Part shown: positions 26,260 through 37,018 of the stretch, one piece after another | How the letters are laid out: each line of letters starts with the position of its first letter | How positions within the stretch are numbered: the stretch's first letter is position 1 | Assembly: GCF_003050705.1 (NCBI RefSeq) | Contig: NZ_QAOG01000003.1 | Location: 62,001-126,000 of the forward strand | Source: Sphingomonas aurantiaca | GTDB taxonomy: Bacteria > Pseudomonadota > Alphaproteobacteria > Sphingomonadales > Sphingomonadaceae | Direction of reading: 5' to 3' | Length of the DNA: 64,000 nucleotides | Notes under the pieces: generated by a model | Told to the model about the DNA's origin: nothing | Database searches by the model: none | The model's input: only the letters and a program-made list of their open reading frames with translations | Translations under genes and position numbers: made by a program

Positions 26260-27096
26260 GTGGACATCGTCCGGGACCTGAATGCGTTGCGCGACAGCGT
26301 CGCCGCCTTCCGTGCGGCGGGGCAGCGGGTGGCGCTCGTCCCGACGATGGGGGCGCTCCACGCGGGGCACGTCGCGCTGATCGAGGCGGCGAAACGGCCT
26401 GGGACCAGGGTCGTCGCGTCGATCTTCGTGAACCCCAAGCAGTTCGGGCCGAACGAGGATCTGTCGAGCTATCCGCGGCGCGAGATGGCCGATGTCCGGA
26501 TGCTCACCGAGGCGGGATGCGACCTGCTCTGGTTGCCGTCGGTCGAGGCGATGTATCCCGACGGTTTCGCGACGACGGTGCGAGTCTCGGGCGTCAGCGA
26601 CGGGTTCGACGGCGCGGCCCGGCCCGGCCATTTCGACGGCGTCGCGACCGTGGTGTCCAAGCTGTTCAACCAGGTCGGCCCCGACGCGGCGTATTTCGGC
26701 GAGAAGGATTACCAGCAGCTCGCGGTCGTCCGGCGGTTCGTCACCGATCTCGACTTCGCGATCGACATCGTCGGCGTGCCGACGCAGCGCGACGACGACG
26801 GCCTCGCGATGTCGTCGCGCAACATCTATCTCGACGACGAGCAGCGCAAGCAGGCGGTCGCGCTGCCGCGCGCGCTGGGCGTGGCCGCGCGCGCGATCGC
26901 GAAGGGCGAGGATGTCGATTCGGTGCTCGACGATGCGCGGACGACTCTGGTCGGCGCGGGGTTCGCGATCGATTACGTCGCGCTCGCGGATGCGGAGACG
27001 CTGGCCGAGAACCCCGCGGCGGATCGTCCGCGGCGGTTGCTGGCGGCGGCTCGGATGGGCGCGACCCGGCTGATCGACAACATCGCGATCGAATAG
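26260..27096 (+). CDS. panC: Pantothenate synthetase
   Basis: PanC joins pantoate and beta-alanine with ATP to give pantothenate, the precursor of coenzyme A. The 278-residue protein has the HIGH-like PTMGALHAGHVALI, SIFVNPKQFGPNEDLSSYPR, the ATP site VSKLFNQVGPDAAYFGEKDYQQL, and the KMSKS-like SSRNIYL. The start is a GTG (26260) preceded by a TAGGAG ribosome binding site. Downstream, the intergenic region contains ttaacccattaaccat, followed by the Sel1-type gene. Confidence 0.95.
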   Translation: MDIVRDLNALRDSVAAFRAAGQRVALVPTMGALHAGHVALIEAAKRPGTRVVASIFVNPKQFGPNEDLSSYPRREMADVRMLTEAGCDLLWLPSVEAMYPDGFATTVRVSGVSDGFDGAARPGHFDGVATVVSKLFNQVGPDAAYFGEKDYQQLAVVRRFVTDLDFAIDIVGVPTQRDDDGLAMSSRNIYLDDEQRKQAVALPRALGVAARAIAKGEDVDSVLDDARTTLVGAGFAIDYVALADAETLAENPAADRPRRLLAAARMGATRLIDNIAIE

Positions 27097-27126
27097 CGCA
27101 ACGCGTTGTAAAATTGAGACGTTAAC

Positions 27127-27138
27127 CCATTAACCATT
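27127..27138. promoter_or_regulatory. Possible CtrA half-site (TTAACCAT)
   Basis: The 8-mer TTAACCAT, preceded by a second TTAAC, lies about 50 bases before the Sel1-type gene. TTAACCAT is a described half-site for the cell-cycle regulator CtrA. The full TTAA-N7-TTAAC spacing is not present, so this is only a candidate. Confidence 0.25.
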
Positions 27139-27188
27139 CCGTAGTGGGAATCGTCGCAGTCTGCCTCAACGAACATTGGGGGCAGACC

Positions 27189-27485
27189 ATGGGTAGCAGT
27201 CTCAAGAGCGCGAATTTCCTGATCGAACGCCGTCTGAAGGACGCCGCGCGCGGCGACGACCGGGCGTGTTACGAACTCGGCATGGTCTATTCGACCGGCG
27301 CGTCGGGCGTCGTCCTCGACCTGATCGAGGCGCATAAGTGGTTCAACCTCGCGGCGGTGTCGGGCAACATCGCCGCGCAGGAATGCCGCGCGCAGATCGC
27401 CGAGGACATGACGGCGCGCGAAATCTCGGTGGCGCAGCGCGCCGCGCGCGACTGGATGCAACTGACCCAGCGCCGCGCGGCGTAG
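27189..27485 (+). CDS. Small Sel1-repeat protein
   Basis: A 98-residue protein with a Sel1-like helical pair (ARGDDRACYELGMVYSTGASGV and LIEAHKWFNLAAVSGNIAAQECR) and a basic tail. ATG 27189 follows GGGGCAGACC; a GTG at 27144 in the same frame would add 15 residues and is less likely. Sel1 repeats mediate protein-protein contact, often in signalling or envelope stress. It is monocistronic and followed by repeat A copy 2. Confidence 0.75.
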   Translation: MGSSLKSANFLIERRLKDAARGDDRACYELGMVYSTGASGVVLDLIEAHKWFNLAAVSGNIAAQECRAQIAEDMTAREISVAQRAARDWMQLTQRRAA

Positions 27486-27493
27486 GCTGAAGG

Positions 27494-27599
27494 CTCCCCT
27501 TCCGCTTGCGGGAGGGGTGGGGGAGGGGATCACCGCGAACGTCGCGTTCGTGGGATATTTCAATCCCTCCCCTAGCCCCTCCCGCAAGCGGGAGGGGAA
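27494..27599. repeat. Interspersed palindromic repeat, family A copy 2
   Basis: The arms ctccccttccgcttgcggga and tcccgcaagcgggaggggaa flank a core with aaacg/cgaacgtcgcgttcg. It lies between the stops of the convergent Sel1-type gene and topA, its right edge touching the topA stop codon, and could serve as their common terminator. Confidence 0.8.
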
Positions 27600-30218
<2,619 letters not shown>

Positions 30219-30403
30219 GGGGAAACCGGGATCCTTACGTGTACGCGTACGAGGGTGGCGGCGTCGGGGTAGCCGCGTCAACCCGGCGTGAGCCCGGAGT
30301 GACGAGCCCCAAGTGCCGTCGCGGCGGCCGGTTTTCCAGAGGGCGGCAGCTTCGCGCCCCCCGAATTTCCCTCACGCATCAGGAAACGCGGTACATTTTT
30401 GCA

Positions 30404-30432
30404 GCGATCCTCCCTTGGCCGGGGAGGATCGC
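30404..30432. terminator. Terminator downstream of the siderophore receptor gene
   Basis: gcgatcctccc and gggaggatcgc form a perfect 11-bp stem with loop ttggccg, 21 bases after the receptor stop (minus strand). On that strand the downstream sequence is tgcaaaaatg rather than a T tract, so efficiency is uncertain. Confidence 0.55.
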
Positions 30433-30453
30433 GAACGGACCGTGTAAGGAACG

Positions 30454-32616
30454 CTAGAAGCGATAGCCGATCGTCGCCTGGACGGTGCGGCGGTTGCCGT
30501 ACCAGCACCAGTTATAGTTGGCGAAGCACGACGTCAGATACTTCTTGTCGAAGATGTTGGCGCCGTTCACCGCCAGGCTCAGCCCGCGCAGCGACGGCGC
30601 GAGCTTCTCCAGGTCGTAGCGGACCAGTGCGTCATAGACCGTGTAGGACGGGCTGTTGCGGCCCTGCGTCTCACCCGGCGTGACGCCGGCATAGACCTGG
30701 TCGACATGCCGCACCGCGCCGCCGATCGTCAGCCCCGCGAGCGCGCCCTCAGGTGCGGCCCAGTCGAGCCCGAGCGACGCGCCGCCACGGCCGACGGTCT
30801 CCAGACCCCGGCCGACGCGCGTCGGGTCGTTCGCGTCCTGCGTGACCTTGACGCGCTGGCGGCTGAACGCGACGCGTGCATTGAACCCGTAGGGGAGCGG
30901 CGCGCTGCCCTCGAACTCGACGCCCTGCGAGCGGACCTTGCCGGTCTGGGTCGACAGCGAGAAGGTCGGGGTAGACGTCAGGACGTTGGTCTGGTCGATG
31001 CGGAACCACGCGCCCGACAGCAGGATCTGGGTCCCGGGGATCGTGAATTTCGCGCCCGCCTCGAGCTGTTTGCCGAGCGACGGATCGGCGATGCCCAAGG
31101 TCCCGTCCGGGCGCAGCACCGTGCCGCCCTGCTGTTCGAACGACGTCGAATAGCTGGCATAGGGTGCCAGCCCGAACGGCAGCGTGTAGAGCGCGGCGGC
31201 GCGATAAGTGAACTTCTCGTCGTGCTTCACGCCGAGGCCGACCTGCTCGGAGCGTGCCCAATCCTGCCGTCCGCTGAGGACCACGCGGAGGTCGCCGAGC
31301 GCCATCTGGTCCTGCGCGTAAATCCCTTGCTGACGCTGGCGGATGGCGGTGTAGCCCGCGAATGGATTGGGCACCGCCGCCGGCGTCTGCGGTACGGTCA
31401 CGGTGCCATAGACGGGCGCATAGCCGTTGAGGGAGGGGGCCGTGCCGAACGCGAAGTCCTCGATCGAGTGCGCGACCTGGCGATCGACGCCGAAGAGAAG
31501 CGTGTGCTTGATCGGCCCGGTCTGGACCGTGCCGCTCAGCTGGTTGTCGAACGTCCAGTTGTTGAGCTTTTCGCGCGTCGCGTAAGACGCGCGGAGGAAC
31601 GTCTGGCCGGTCGGATCGCGCGAATCGAGCCCGCCCGCGGTGTAGATCAGCCCCAGATTCGCCTTCACATATTGATAGCGGCCCGAGGAGCGGAACGCCC
31701 AGCCGCCGCCGAAATCATGGCGGAAAATGTAGGTGAGCGCGGCCTGGTCGCGGCTGAACCGGTTGCCCGCCTCGCCGCCGTCGAAGCTGGTCGGCAGCTT
31801 GCCATTGGGGTTTGCGAGCAGCGTGCCGCTGGCCGGGAACACGCCGTAATCGCCGTTGTATGGATCATGCGAATAGGCGCCGAGCAGCGTGAAGCTGGTC
31901 GAGCTGCCCGCACCCGCGGTCACCGCGGCCGAGATCGTCTGGCGTTCGCGCTTGCCGAATTTCTGCTGCGTGTCGGCGCCGTTCGCGCTGCCGTTGATCC
32001 GCCACAGCACGCCCTCGCCCGCGCGCCCGCCGAGATCGGCATCGACCCGGTAGAGATCGTAATTGCCATAGGTCCCGCTGATCGCGCCGTACAACGCCTG
32101 GTCGAGCGGGAGCTTGCTGGATTCGGCGACAAGGCCGCCCGGGCTCGACTGGCCGTACAGCACCGACGCGGGCCCCTTGATGACCTCGATCCGGTCGAGC
32201 CGCGAGACGTCGACCTGAGGCACCGCATAGCCCGAGCTGCTGCCGAACTGCTTCAGGCCGTCGAGATATACCGGCGCATCGAACCCGCGCAGCTTGAACT
32301 GGTCGTATACCTCCGCGCTCGCGCCGCGCGTCTCGGGGGTGACGCCGGCGACGAAGCGCAGCGCCTGGTTGAGGTTCTGCAGGCTGCGACCCGCGATATC
32401 GTCGCTGGTGATGACGGTGATCGACTGCGGGGTCTCGGCCAGCGGGGTGTCCGTCTTGGTGCCCGACGACGCCTGGTTGCGCGCATGCTGGCCGGTGACG
32501 ACGACGATCCCGGTGTCGAGACTGGCGGCGGGCGCCTCCGGGGCGGTCTGCGCCAGTCCGGGGGCGGCGGTCGTCGCCGAGGCCAGCAGGACGGCTATGC
32601 CGAAACGTCGTGTCAT
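30454..32616 (-). CDS. TonB-dependent siderophore receptor (ferrichrome/FhuE type)
   Basis: A 720-residue outer-membrane gated channel. Residues 1-22 form the signal peptide. The siderophore-receptor plug signature follows (DTPLAETPQSITVITSDDI, KLRGFD, RLDRIEVIKGPASVLYGQSSPGG). The barrel ends with NIFDKKYLTSCFANYNWCWYGNRRTVQATIGYRF, where the C-terminal Phe is the BAM-recognition residue and CFxxxNxCWYG is typical of FhuA/FhuE-like receptors. A Fur-like palindrome 36 bases upstream of the start suggests iron repression. No siderophore biosynthesis gene is nearby, so it likely takes up a xenosiderophore (inference). Confidence 0.92.
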   Translation of the reverse strand: MTRRFGIAVLLASATTAAPGLAQTAPEAPAASLDTGIVVVTGQHARNQASSGTKTDTPLAETPQSITVITSDDIAGRSLQNLNQALRFVAGVTPETRGASAEVYDQFKLRGFDAPVYLDGLKQFGSSSGYAVPQVDVSRLDRIEVIKGPASVLYGQSSPGGLVAESSKLPLDQALYGAISGTYGNYDLYRVDADLGGRAGEGVLWRINGSANGADTQQKFGKRERQTISAAVTAGAGSSTSFTLLGAYSHDPYNGDYGVFPASGTLLANPNGKLPTSFDGGEAGNRFSRDQAALTYIFRHDFGGGWAFRSSGRYQYVKANLGLIYTAGGLDSRDPTGQTFLRASYATREKLNNWTFDNQLSGTVQTGPIKHTLLFGVDRQVAHSIEDFAFGTAPSLNGYAPVYGTVTVPQTPAAVPNPFAGYTAIRQRQQGIYAQDQMALGDLRVVLSGRQDWARSEQVGLGVKHDEKFTYRAAALYTLPFGLAPYASYSTSFEQQGGTVLRPDGTLGIADPSLGKQLEAGAKFTIPGTQILLSGAWFRIDQTNVLTSTPTFSLSTQTGKVRSQGVEFEGSAPLPYGFNARVAFSRQRVKVTQDANDPTRVGRGLETVGRGGASLGLDWAAPEGALAGLTIGGAVRHVDQVYAGVTPGETQGRNSPSYTVYDALVRYDLEKLAPSLRGLSLAVNGANIFDKKYLTSCFANYNWCWYGNRRTVQATIGYRF

Positions 32617-32651
32617 GGGATCCCTTTCGTAATGCGCGCCGGCTACCGTTC

Positions 32652-32668
32652 TTGATAACTATTATCAA
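32652..32668 (-). promoter_or_regulatory. Fur-like iron box upstream of the siderophore receptor
   Basis: A perfect 7-3-7 palindrome, TTGATAA-CTA-TTATCAA, lies 36 bases before the receptor ATG. It resembles the GATAAT-type repeats bound by Fur and Irr/RirA-class iron regulators. The position fits direct repression. Confidence 0.6.
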
Positions 32669-32803
32669 TAGCGAATATCGCGATGCGTCGCCGAGGGCGG
32701 CGGCTGTGATATCCGGGCATCAGTTTGCGCCGCTTCGCCGAGCGCGGGTTGCATCGCGAGCGCTTCCACAGCACCGCGCGGCATCAAGGACGATCGACGG
32801 GAT

Positions 32804-33175
32804 ATGAGGCAGGCGATGAACGGACGGGATTTGGCGGTGGAGATCGCGACGGCAGGCGACGCGGCGTGGTTCGCCAAGGCGTCGACGCGGCGCTTGCGGA
32901 TCCGCAACATGGTGCCGGGCGAGTTCGCCGACGTCACAGGTGCGGCGCCGGTCGGCATGGCGTGGCGGACGATCGTGCTGGAGGCGCAGCCGGGTGCACG
33001 CAGCCGTCAGGCGATCGCGCTGCCGATCGCCACGGCGCTCGAGACGTTCGACGACGAGGCGCTGTTCGCGCTGTTCCTGCAGGTCGCCCCGGCGGGCGCG
33101 CGCGACGTGATCGCGCGGCTTCGCAAGCTGAAAATGCCCGCCTCGGTCGACGCGCAGACGCCGACGAAGGACTGA
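32804..33175 (+). CDS. Unrecognised small soluble protein
   Basis: A 123-residue protein (119 if it starts at ATG 32816), with no signal peptide or membrane helix. It contains alternating Arg/Lys and hydrophobic segments (RRLRIRNMVPGEFADV, QAIALPIATALETFDDEALFALFLQVAPAGARDVIARLRKLK) and an amphipathic C-terminus. No family motif is visible to me. The GC content and codon use are native, and it is followed by a gap holding two hairpins. It is divergent from the siderophore receptor gene, so it may share the Fur-like control region. Confidence 0.55.
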   Translation: MRQAMNGRDLAVEIATAGDAAWFAKASTRRLRIRNMVPGEFADVTGAAPVGMAWRTIVLEAQPGARSRQAIALPIATALETFDDEALFALFLQVAPAGARDVIARLRKLKMPASVDAQTPTKD

Positions 33176-33343
33176 CGGTTCGGCCCTTCGCGACGTCCTT
33201 GCGGGGCGAAACGCGGTGCGGCGGACATGGTTTGGACACATATCGGACCAAGCGAGCCGCACGCGTGACGGACCGTGCTTCCGCTCCGGCGATCTGATGC
33301 TAGCTTGTAACCAGTGATGCGCGCTTCATGGCGCTGCGTCCTT

Positions 33344-33390
33344 GGCGCCCCGCCCGGATACGAGAGTGTCGCACGGACGGGCGGGGCGCC
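33344..33390. terminator. Long stem-loop, first of a pair
   Basis: A perfect 13-bp stem (ggcgccccgcccg / cgggcggggcgcc) closes a 21-nt loop containing gtgtcgcacgga. A second, shorter relative follows at 33463-33503. Confidence 0.5.
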
Positions 33391-33462
33391 ACCGTTCACC
33401 AGAAATTCACCAAGTCCTTGCAAAGCGGTCCGCAGAGGATTCGCTTAGTAATGCGTACCTTC

Positions 33463-33503
33463 TGCGCTCCGCCGGTTTCAGTCACACGGACAGGCGGAGC
33501 GCA
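33463..33503. terminator. Stem-loop downstream of the antiporter gene, second of a pair
   Basis: A perfect 11-bp stem (tgcgctccgcc / ggcggagcgca) closes a loop ending cacacggaca. It lies 20 bases after the antiporter stop (minus strand). The loop end (cac-acggac) and the 3' arm resemble those of the 33344 hairpin. Confidence 0.55.
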
Positions 33504-33523
33504 AAACCTCTGTCTTACCCATG

Positions 33524-35170
33524 CTACGCAAGCCCCTGGCGCGAGAGACGCGCGTCGATCAGGTCGAGCTCGCGGCCGAGCTGCTCCGCCAGCGTCACGC
33601 CGATTTCCCGCCGCCGCGCCAGATCGAAGATCGCATTGCGCTCGGCACGGACCGCGGCCAGCCGCATGTCGCGCTCGATCGGCGCATCCGCCTGGCCGGT
33701 GCGGTCCTCGGGCAGCGTCGCCAGGCTGTCGATCCGCTCGCGATACTGGTCCATCAGCCGCGCGGCGATGTCGGTGAAACGGTCCGGATCGTCGCGCCCC
33801 TCCGCCATCTGGTGCTGGACGCGATCGAGCTCGGCGATCGCCGCCTTGGCCGAGACCAGCCGCGCCCGATCGCGCGCCGCCGCGATGCCTTCGTCGGGCG
33901 GCAGGTTCAACCCGCGCAGCAGCAGCGGCAGCGCGACCGCGGCGATCACGAGCGACGACAGGATCACGCCCGACGCCAGGAAGATCACCAGATCGCGCGC
34001 CGGGAAGGGCGTCCCGTCGTTCAGCGTGAGCGGCAGAGTCAGCGCACCCGCCAGCGTGATCGCACCGCGTGCGCCCGCCGCCGACATCGCCGCGATGATC
34101 CGGCGCGGCGGGCTTACCGCGGCGTCATCGTGCCGCCGCGCGCGCAGCAGCGTCAACTGCATCGACACCCACACCCAACCATAGCGCAGCACCGCGAGGC
34201 CGAGCACGACGGCAAAGACATAGATTGCCAGCCACCACGGGCTGACATGCCCGGTCGCGGTGACGGTATCGCGCGCACGCACGAACACCTCGGGCAATTG
34301 CTCGCCGAGCAGCACGAAGATCACGCCGTTGAGCGTGAATTGCAGCATGTCCCACACCGCGCGGCGACGGATCCGCGTGCCGGCGGCGACTCCGCTGGTC
34401 GCGCCGGTGAAGGTCATCGCGATGCCCGCTGCGGCGGCGGCCAGGACGCCCGAGGCATGGACATGCTCGGCCGCGAGATAGGCGGCGAACGGGATCAGCA
34501 GGCTGACCAGGATGTTCGAGCCGGTCTCGTCGCCGAACCGCCGCGCGAACGCCGCCTTGCTCGCGACGATCGCCCAGGTGACGCCGACGCCGATCGCGAC
34601 GCCGGCGAGCGCCATCCATGCAAAGGTCAGCGTCGCTTCGCCGAGCGAGAAGCTGCCCGTCAGCACCGCGGCGATCGCGAATCGTACGCAGACCAGCCCC
34701 GATGCGTCGTTCAGCAGCGCCTCGCCCTCCAGGATGTGCATCATCCGCTTCGGGATCGGCGCCTTCTGCGCGACCGCGGACACCGCGATCGGGTCGGTCG
34801 GCGAGACGACCGCCGCCAGCGCGAACGCGACGCCCAGCGGCATCGTCGGGATCAGCCAGTGGATGAACACGCCCATGCCGAGCACGGTCAGGAAGACGAG
34901 CCCGAGCGCGAGCCCGAGCACCGCACCGCGATCACGGACCAGCTCGTCTTTCGGGATCCGCCAGCCGTCGAGGAACAGCAATGGGGGTACGAGCAGCAGG
35001 AAGAACAGTTCGGGGTCGAGCTCGACGCGGACATGCGCGACCATGCCGATCAGGGCCCCCAGCGCGATCTGCACGAGCGGCCGCGGCAAGGCGGACGGCA
35101 ACATCCGCGACGCCATCCCGCTGATGACGACGGCGAGCAACAGGAACAGGCACAGGGTAACGATCTGCAA
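33524..35170 (-). CDS. Na+/H+ antiporter, CPA1 family
   Basis: A 548-residue inner-membrane exchanger with about 12 membrane segments. The conserved VSPTDPIAVSAV and EGEALLNDASGLVCVRFA motifs carry the Asp of the ion-binding site (ND motif), and TLAGALTLPL follows in the later helices. The C-terminal ~150 residues are cytoplasmic and helical, rich in Arg/Asp (RDRARLVSAKAAIAELDRVQHQMAEG). CPA1 exchangers of this type export Na+ or K+ for H+ in pH and salt homeostasis. A TTG/ATG-type start near MQIVTLCLFLLLAVV marks TM1. Paired stem-loops follow the stop. Confidence 0.92.
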   Translation of the reverse strand: MQIVTLCLFLLLAVVISGMASRMLPSALPRPLVQIALGALIGMVAHVRVELDPELFFLLLVPPLLFLDGWRIPKDELVRDRGAVLGLALGLVFLTVLGMGVFIHWLIPTMPLGVAFALAAVVSPTDPIAVSAVAQKAPIPKRMMHILEGEALLNDASGLVCVRFAIAAVLTGSFSLGEATLTFAWMALAGVAIGVGVTWAIVASKAAFARRFGDETGSNILVSLLIPFAAYLAAEHVHASGVLAAAAAGIAMTFTGATSGVAAGTRIRRRAVWDMLQFTLNGVIFVLLGEQLPEVFVRARDTVTATGHVSPWWLAIYVFAVVLGLAVLRYGWVWVSMQLTLLRARRHDDAAVSPPRRIIAAMSAAGARGAITLAGALTLPLTLNDGTPFPARDLVIFLASGVILSSLVIAAVALPLLLRGLNLPPDEGIAAARDRARLVSAKAAIAELDRVQHQMAEGRDDPDRFTDIAARLMDQYRERIDSLATLPEDRTGQADAPIERDMRLAAVRAERNAIFDLARRREIGVTLAEQLGRELDLIDARLSRQGLA

Positions 35171-35312
35171 AACGGAAGGCCCTCGGTTGATGTCGAGGCG
35201 CCCCTATACACGGATTGTCGTCTTTTGGAGGATCGTCCGGTCGGCGGTTTGGTTCGTGTTTCGCCCAGAGTCGGACGTTGACGGCCCCGCGGAACCAGCC
35301 AATATCTCGAAG

Positions 35313-35699
35313 ATGCGTACGGTTAATCTTATCCGGCTTGTCGGCTTGGTCGCCGTTTTCGGCGGGCTTCCGCTCTATTGGTGGGCGTTCCCACCAACGC
35401 TACCGATTGGAACTGCAAACGGTTCATACGCAAATGCGTGTTGTGGCTCAATCACCTTCCGAAACGGTGAGATGAGACACGATCGCCAAATTGTCGAGTA
35501 TACGGTCGAATACGATAAGGGCGGGGCCTATGTGCTGCCTAATGCTTTAGTAAGTGTTGCAAGTGGCCGCCTCGACATTGATAGAAGCGCGAACCCGCTG
35601 AAATTACGACTTGATCGTCAGGGTGGCCCTTTCAGCCTTGAGATAATGGATAGGAGTGATGCGCCTTCCCACACGTTCGAACGGGTGAATGGCAGCTAA
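35313..35699 (+). CDS. Unrecognised small membrane-anchored protein, AT-richer than neighbours
   Basis: A 128-residue protein beginning MRTVNLIRLVGLVAVFGGLPLYWW, a signal or anchor helix. A short soluble domain follows with two adjacent Cys (ANACCGSITFRNGEMRHDRQIV) and beta-rich sequence (YTVEYDKGGAYVLPNALVSVASGRLDIDR). Codon use is unlike the rest of the window: A and T are frequent in third positions, suggesting later acquisition. No homologous family is recognised. There is no obvious strong ribosome binding site. The oxidoreductase gene is convergent, its stop lying 39 bases further. Confidence 0.6.
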   Translation: MRTVNLIRLVGLVAVFGGLPLYWWAFPPTLPIGTANGSYANACCGSITFRNGEMRHDRQIVEYTVEYDKGGAYVLPNALVSVASGRLDIDRSANPLKLRLDRQGGPFSLEIMDRSDAPSHTFERVNGS

Positions 35700-35738
35700 C
35701 CTCCCCAAATTAGACGGTGCGTGGGAGACCGGTTGCTC

Positions 35739-36641
35739 CTACCGCTCGCCCGCCTCCGCGTGGCGGACGATGTCTTCGCAGAGGCGATGGGTGGCGAGGA
35801 TGTCTTCGGCCGCTGTCGGGCGGGCCTCGCGGACGCCTGCGAGGAAGTCGGCGCACATCGCTTCGAAGCCACGTTGGCGCGTGACCGGGGTCCAGTCGCC
35901 GCGACGGGTGCGCGCGTCGGTGCCGGCCTGGTCGCGCGTTTCGGAGAGGTTGAGGACCGAGCGGCGGCGGCCCGCGGCGATGACGTCGAGCCGCTCCTCG
36001 TCGAGGCCGGAGTCGCGCTGCATCGTGCCGATCGCGTGGTAGCCGTCGGCCGCGAGCGTCAGCGTGATCCCGCTGAGCAGGCCGTCGCGGACGATCGTCT
36101 CGATCTGCGTCCGGGCGATCGGTCCGGGGGCGAGGAACCGCAGCGTGTCGACGACGTGGATGAAGTCGTCGAACACGACCCGCCGCGGGGTGTCGGGCTG
36201 CGCGTGGCGGTGCTTCTGCATCAGCATGAACGCGCGGGGTTCGCTGCGCAGCGCGGCATAATCGGGGGCGAAGCGGCGGTTGAAGCCGATGGCGAGCAGG
36301 CGGCGCTGGCGGTGCGCGAGATCGACCAGCCGTGCGGCCGAGTCGAACGTATCCGCGAGCGGCTTGTCGACCAGCACCGCGGCACCATGGCCAAGCAGCG
36401 TCTCGACCATCTCGGGGTGCGCGGGCGTCGCGGAATGGACGAACGCGGCATCGAAGCGCGCCGCGGACAGCGCCGAGTCGAGACTGTCGTGGAGATGCGC
36501 GATCCGGTACGTCGCCCCCAGCGCGGCGAGCACAGCACGATCGCGCGTGACCAGATGGAGCTCGATCCCCGGCGTCGCGGCCAGCACCGGGAGATAGGCC
36601 TTGCGCGCAATGTCGCCGAGCCCTGCCATGATCACGCGCAT
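35739..36641 (-). CDS. Gfo/Idh/MocA-family oxidoreductase
   Basis: A 300-residue NAD(P)-dependent dehydrogenase. The Rossmann start is MRVIMAGLGDIARKAYLPVLAAT, the EKP-type motif appears as LVDKPLADTFDSA (Asp replacing Glu), and HVVDTLRFLAPG occurs in the C-terminal substrate domain. Such enzymes oxidise or reduce sugars, inositols or biliverdin-like substrates in the cytoplasm. It follows the ABM monooxygenase gene by 13 bases on the same strand, so they are probably co-transcribed. The substrate is unknown. Confidence 0.85.
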   Translation of the reverse strand: MRVIMAGLGDIARKAYLPVLAATPGIELHLVTRDRAVLAALGATYRIAHLHDSLDSALSAARFDAAFVHSATPAHPEMVETLLGHGAAVLVDKPLADTFDSAARLVDLAHRQRRLLAIGFNRRFAPDYAALRSEPRAFMLMQKHRHAQPDTPRRVVFDDFIHVVDTLRFLAPGPIARTQIETIVRDGLLSGITLTLAADGYHAIGTMQRDSGLDEERLDVIAAGRRRSVLNLSETRDQAGTDARTRRGDWTPVTRQRGFEAMCADFLAGVREARPTAAEDILATHRLCEDIVRHAEAGER

Positions 36642-36654
36642 CGCGCCGTGCCGC

Positions 36655-36954
36655 TTATTCGGCGACGTCGATCGCGTGGTTCTGGATGATCACCGGGCGC
36701 GCGGCGGCGAGATCGCGCGCGGCCAGCCCGAACGCCTTGAAATGGTCCGATGCCATGTGCTGCTGGACCGCGGCGTCGTCGGCATACAGCTCGTCGAACA
36801 CGTAGCGGCGCTCGCCATCGGCTTCGCGCCACAGGTCGTAGTGCAGCACGCCGGGCTCGGCGCGCGATGCGGCGACGCAGATGCGCGCGGCGTCGACAAA
36901 CGCGTCCTCGCTGCCGGGCTTGACGGTGACGAAGGCGATGATCTTGACGGACAT
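36655..36954 (-). CDS. ABM-family putative quinol monooxygenase
   Basis: A 99-residue protein with the antibiotic biosynthesis monooxygenase fold (PF03992): MSVKIIAFVTVKPGSEDAFVDAARICVAASRAEPGVLHYDLWREADGERRYVFDELYADDAAVQQHM has the SRAEPGxLxY...VFxExYxDxxAxxxH pattern. YgiN-like members oxidise quinols or cope with reactive small molecules. I start at ATG 36954 since RBS-like AGGAAGG precedes it (minus strand); upstream in-frame sequence is not conserved in type. It is the first gene of the pair with the oxidoreductase. Confidence 0.85.
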   Translation of the reverse strand: MSVKIIAFVTVKPGSEDAFVDAARICVAASRAEPGVLHYDLWREADGERRYVFDELYADDAAVQQHMASDHFKAFGLAARDLAAARPVIIQNHAIDVAE

Positions 36955-37018
36955 GGGGCATCCTTCCTCTTGAGGGTGCCGCGTTCTGACGCGGGACGCC
37001 ACGCGCGACAAGCCTCGT

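Larger units (their letters stand above)
33176..33523. other. 348-bp non-coding gap with two hairpins
   Basis: Between the small protein gene and the convergent antiporter gene I see no gene, RNA gene or promoter. The gap contains the two stem-loops listed separately; the remainder is unremarkable sequence. Confidence 0.6.

Noticed and set aside
27116..27140. Full CtrA binding site (TTAA-N7-TTAAC)
   Set aside because: The two TTAA units are separated by 4 bases rather than 7. Only a TTAACCAT half-site can be supported.
30239..30300. Tandem repeat cgtgtacgcgtacgagg upstream of topA
   Set aside because: A short gtacgcgtac palindrome only. It is too small and isolated to support an operator or element.
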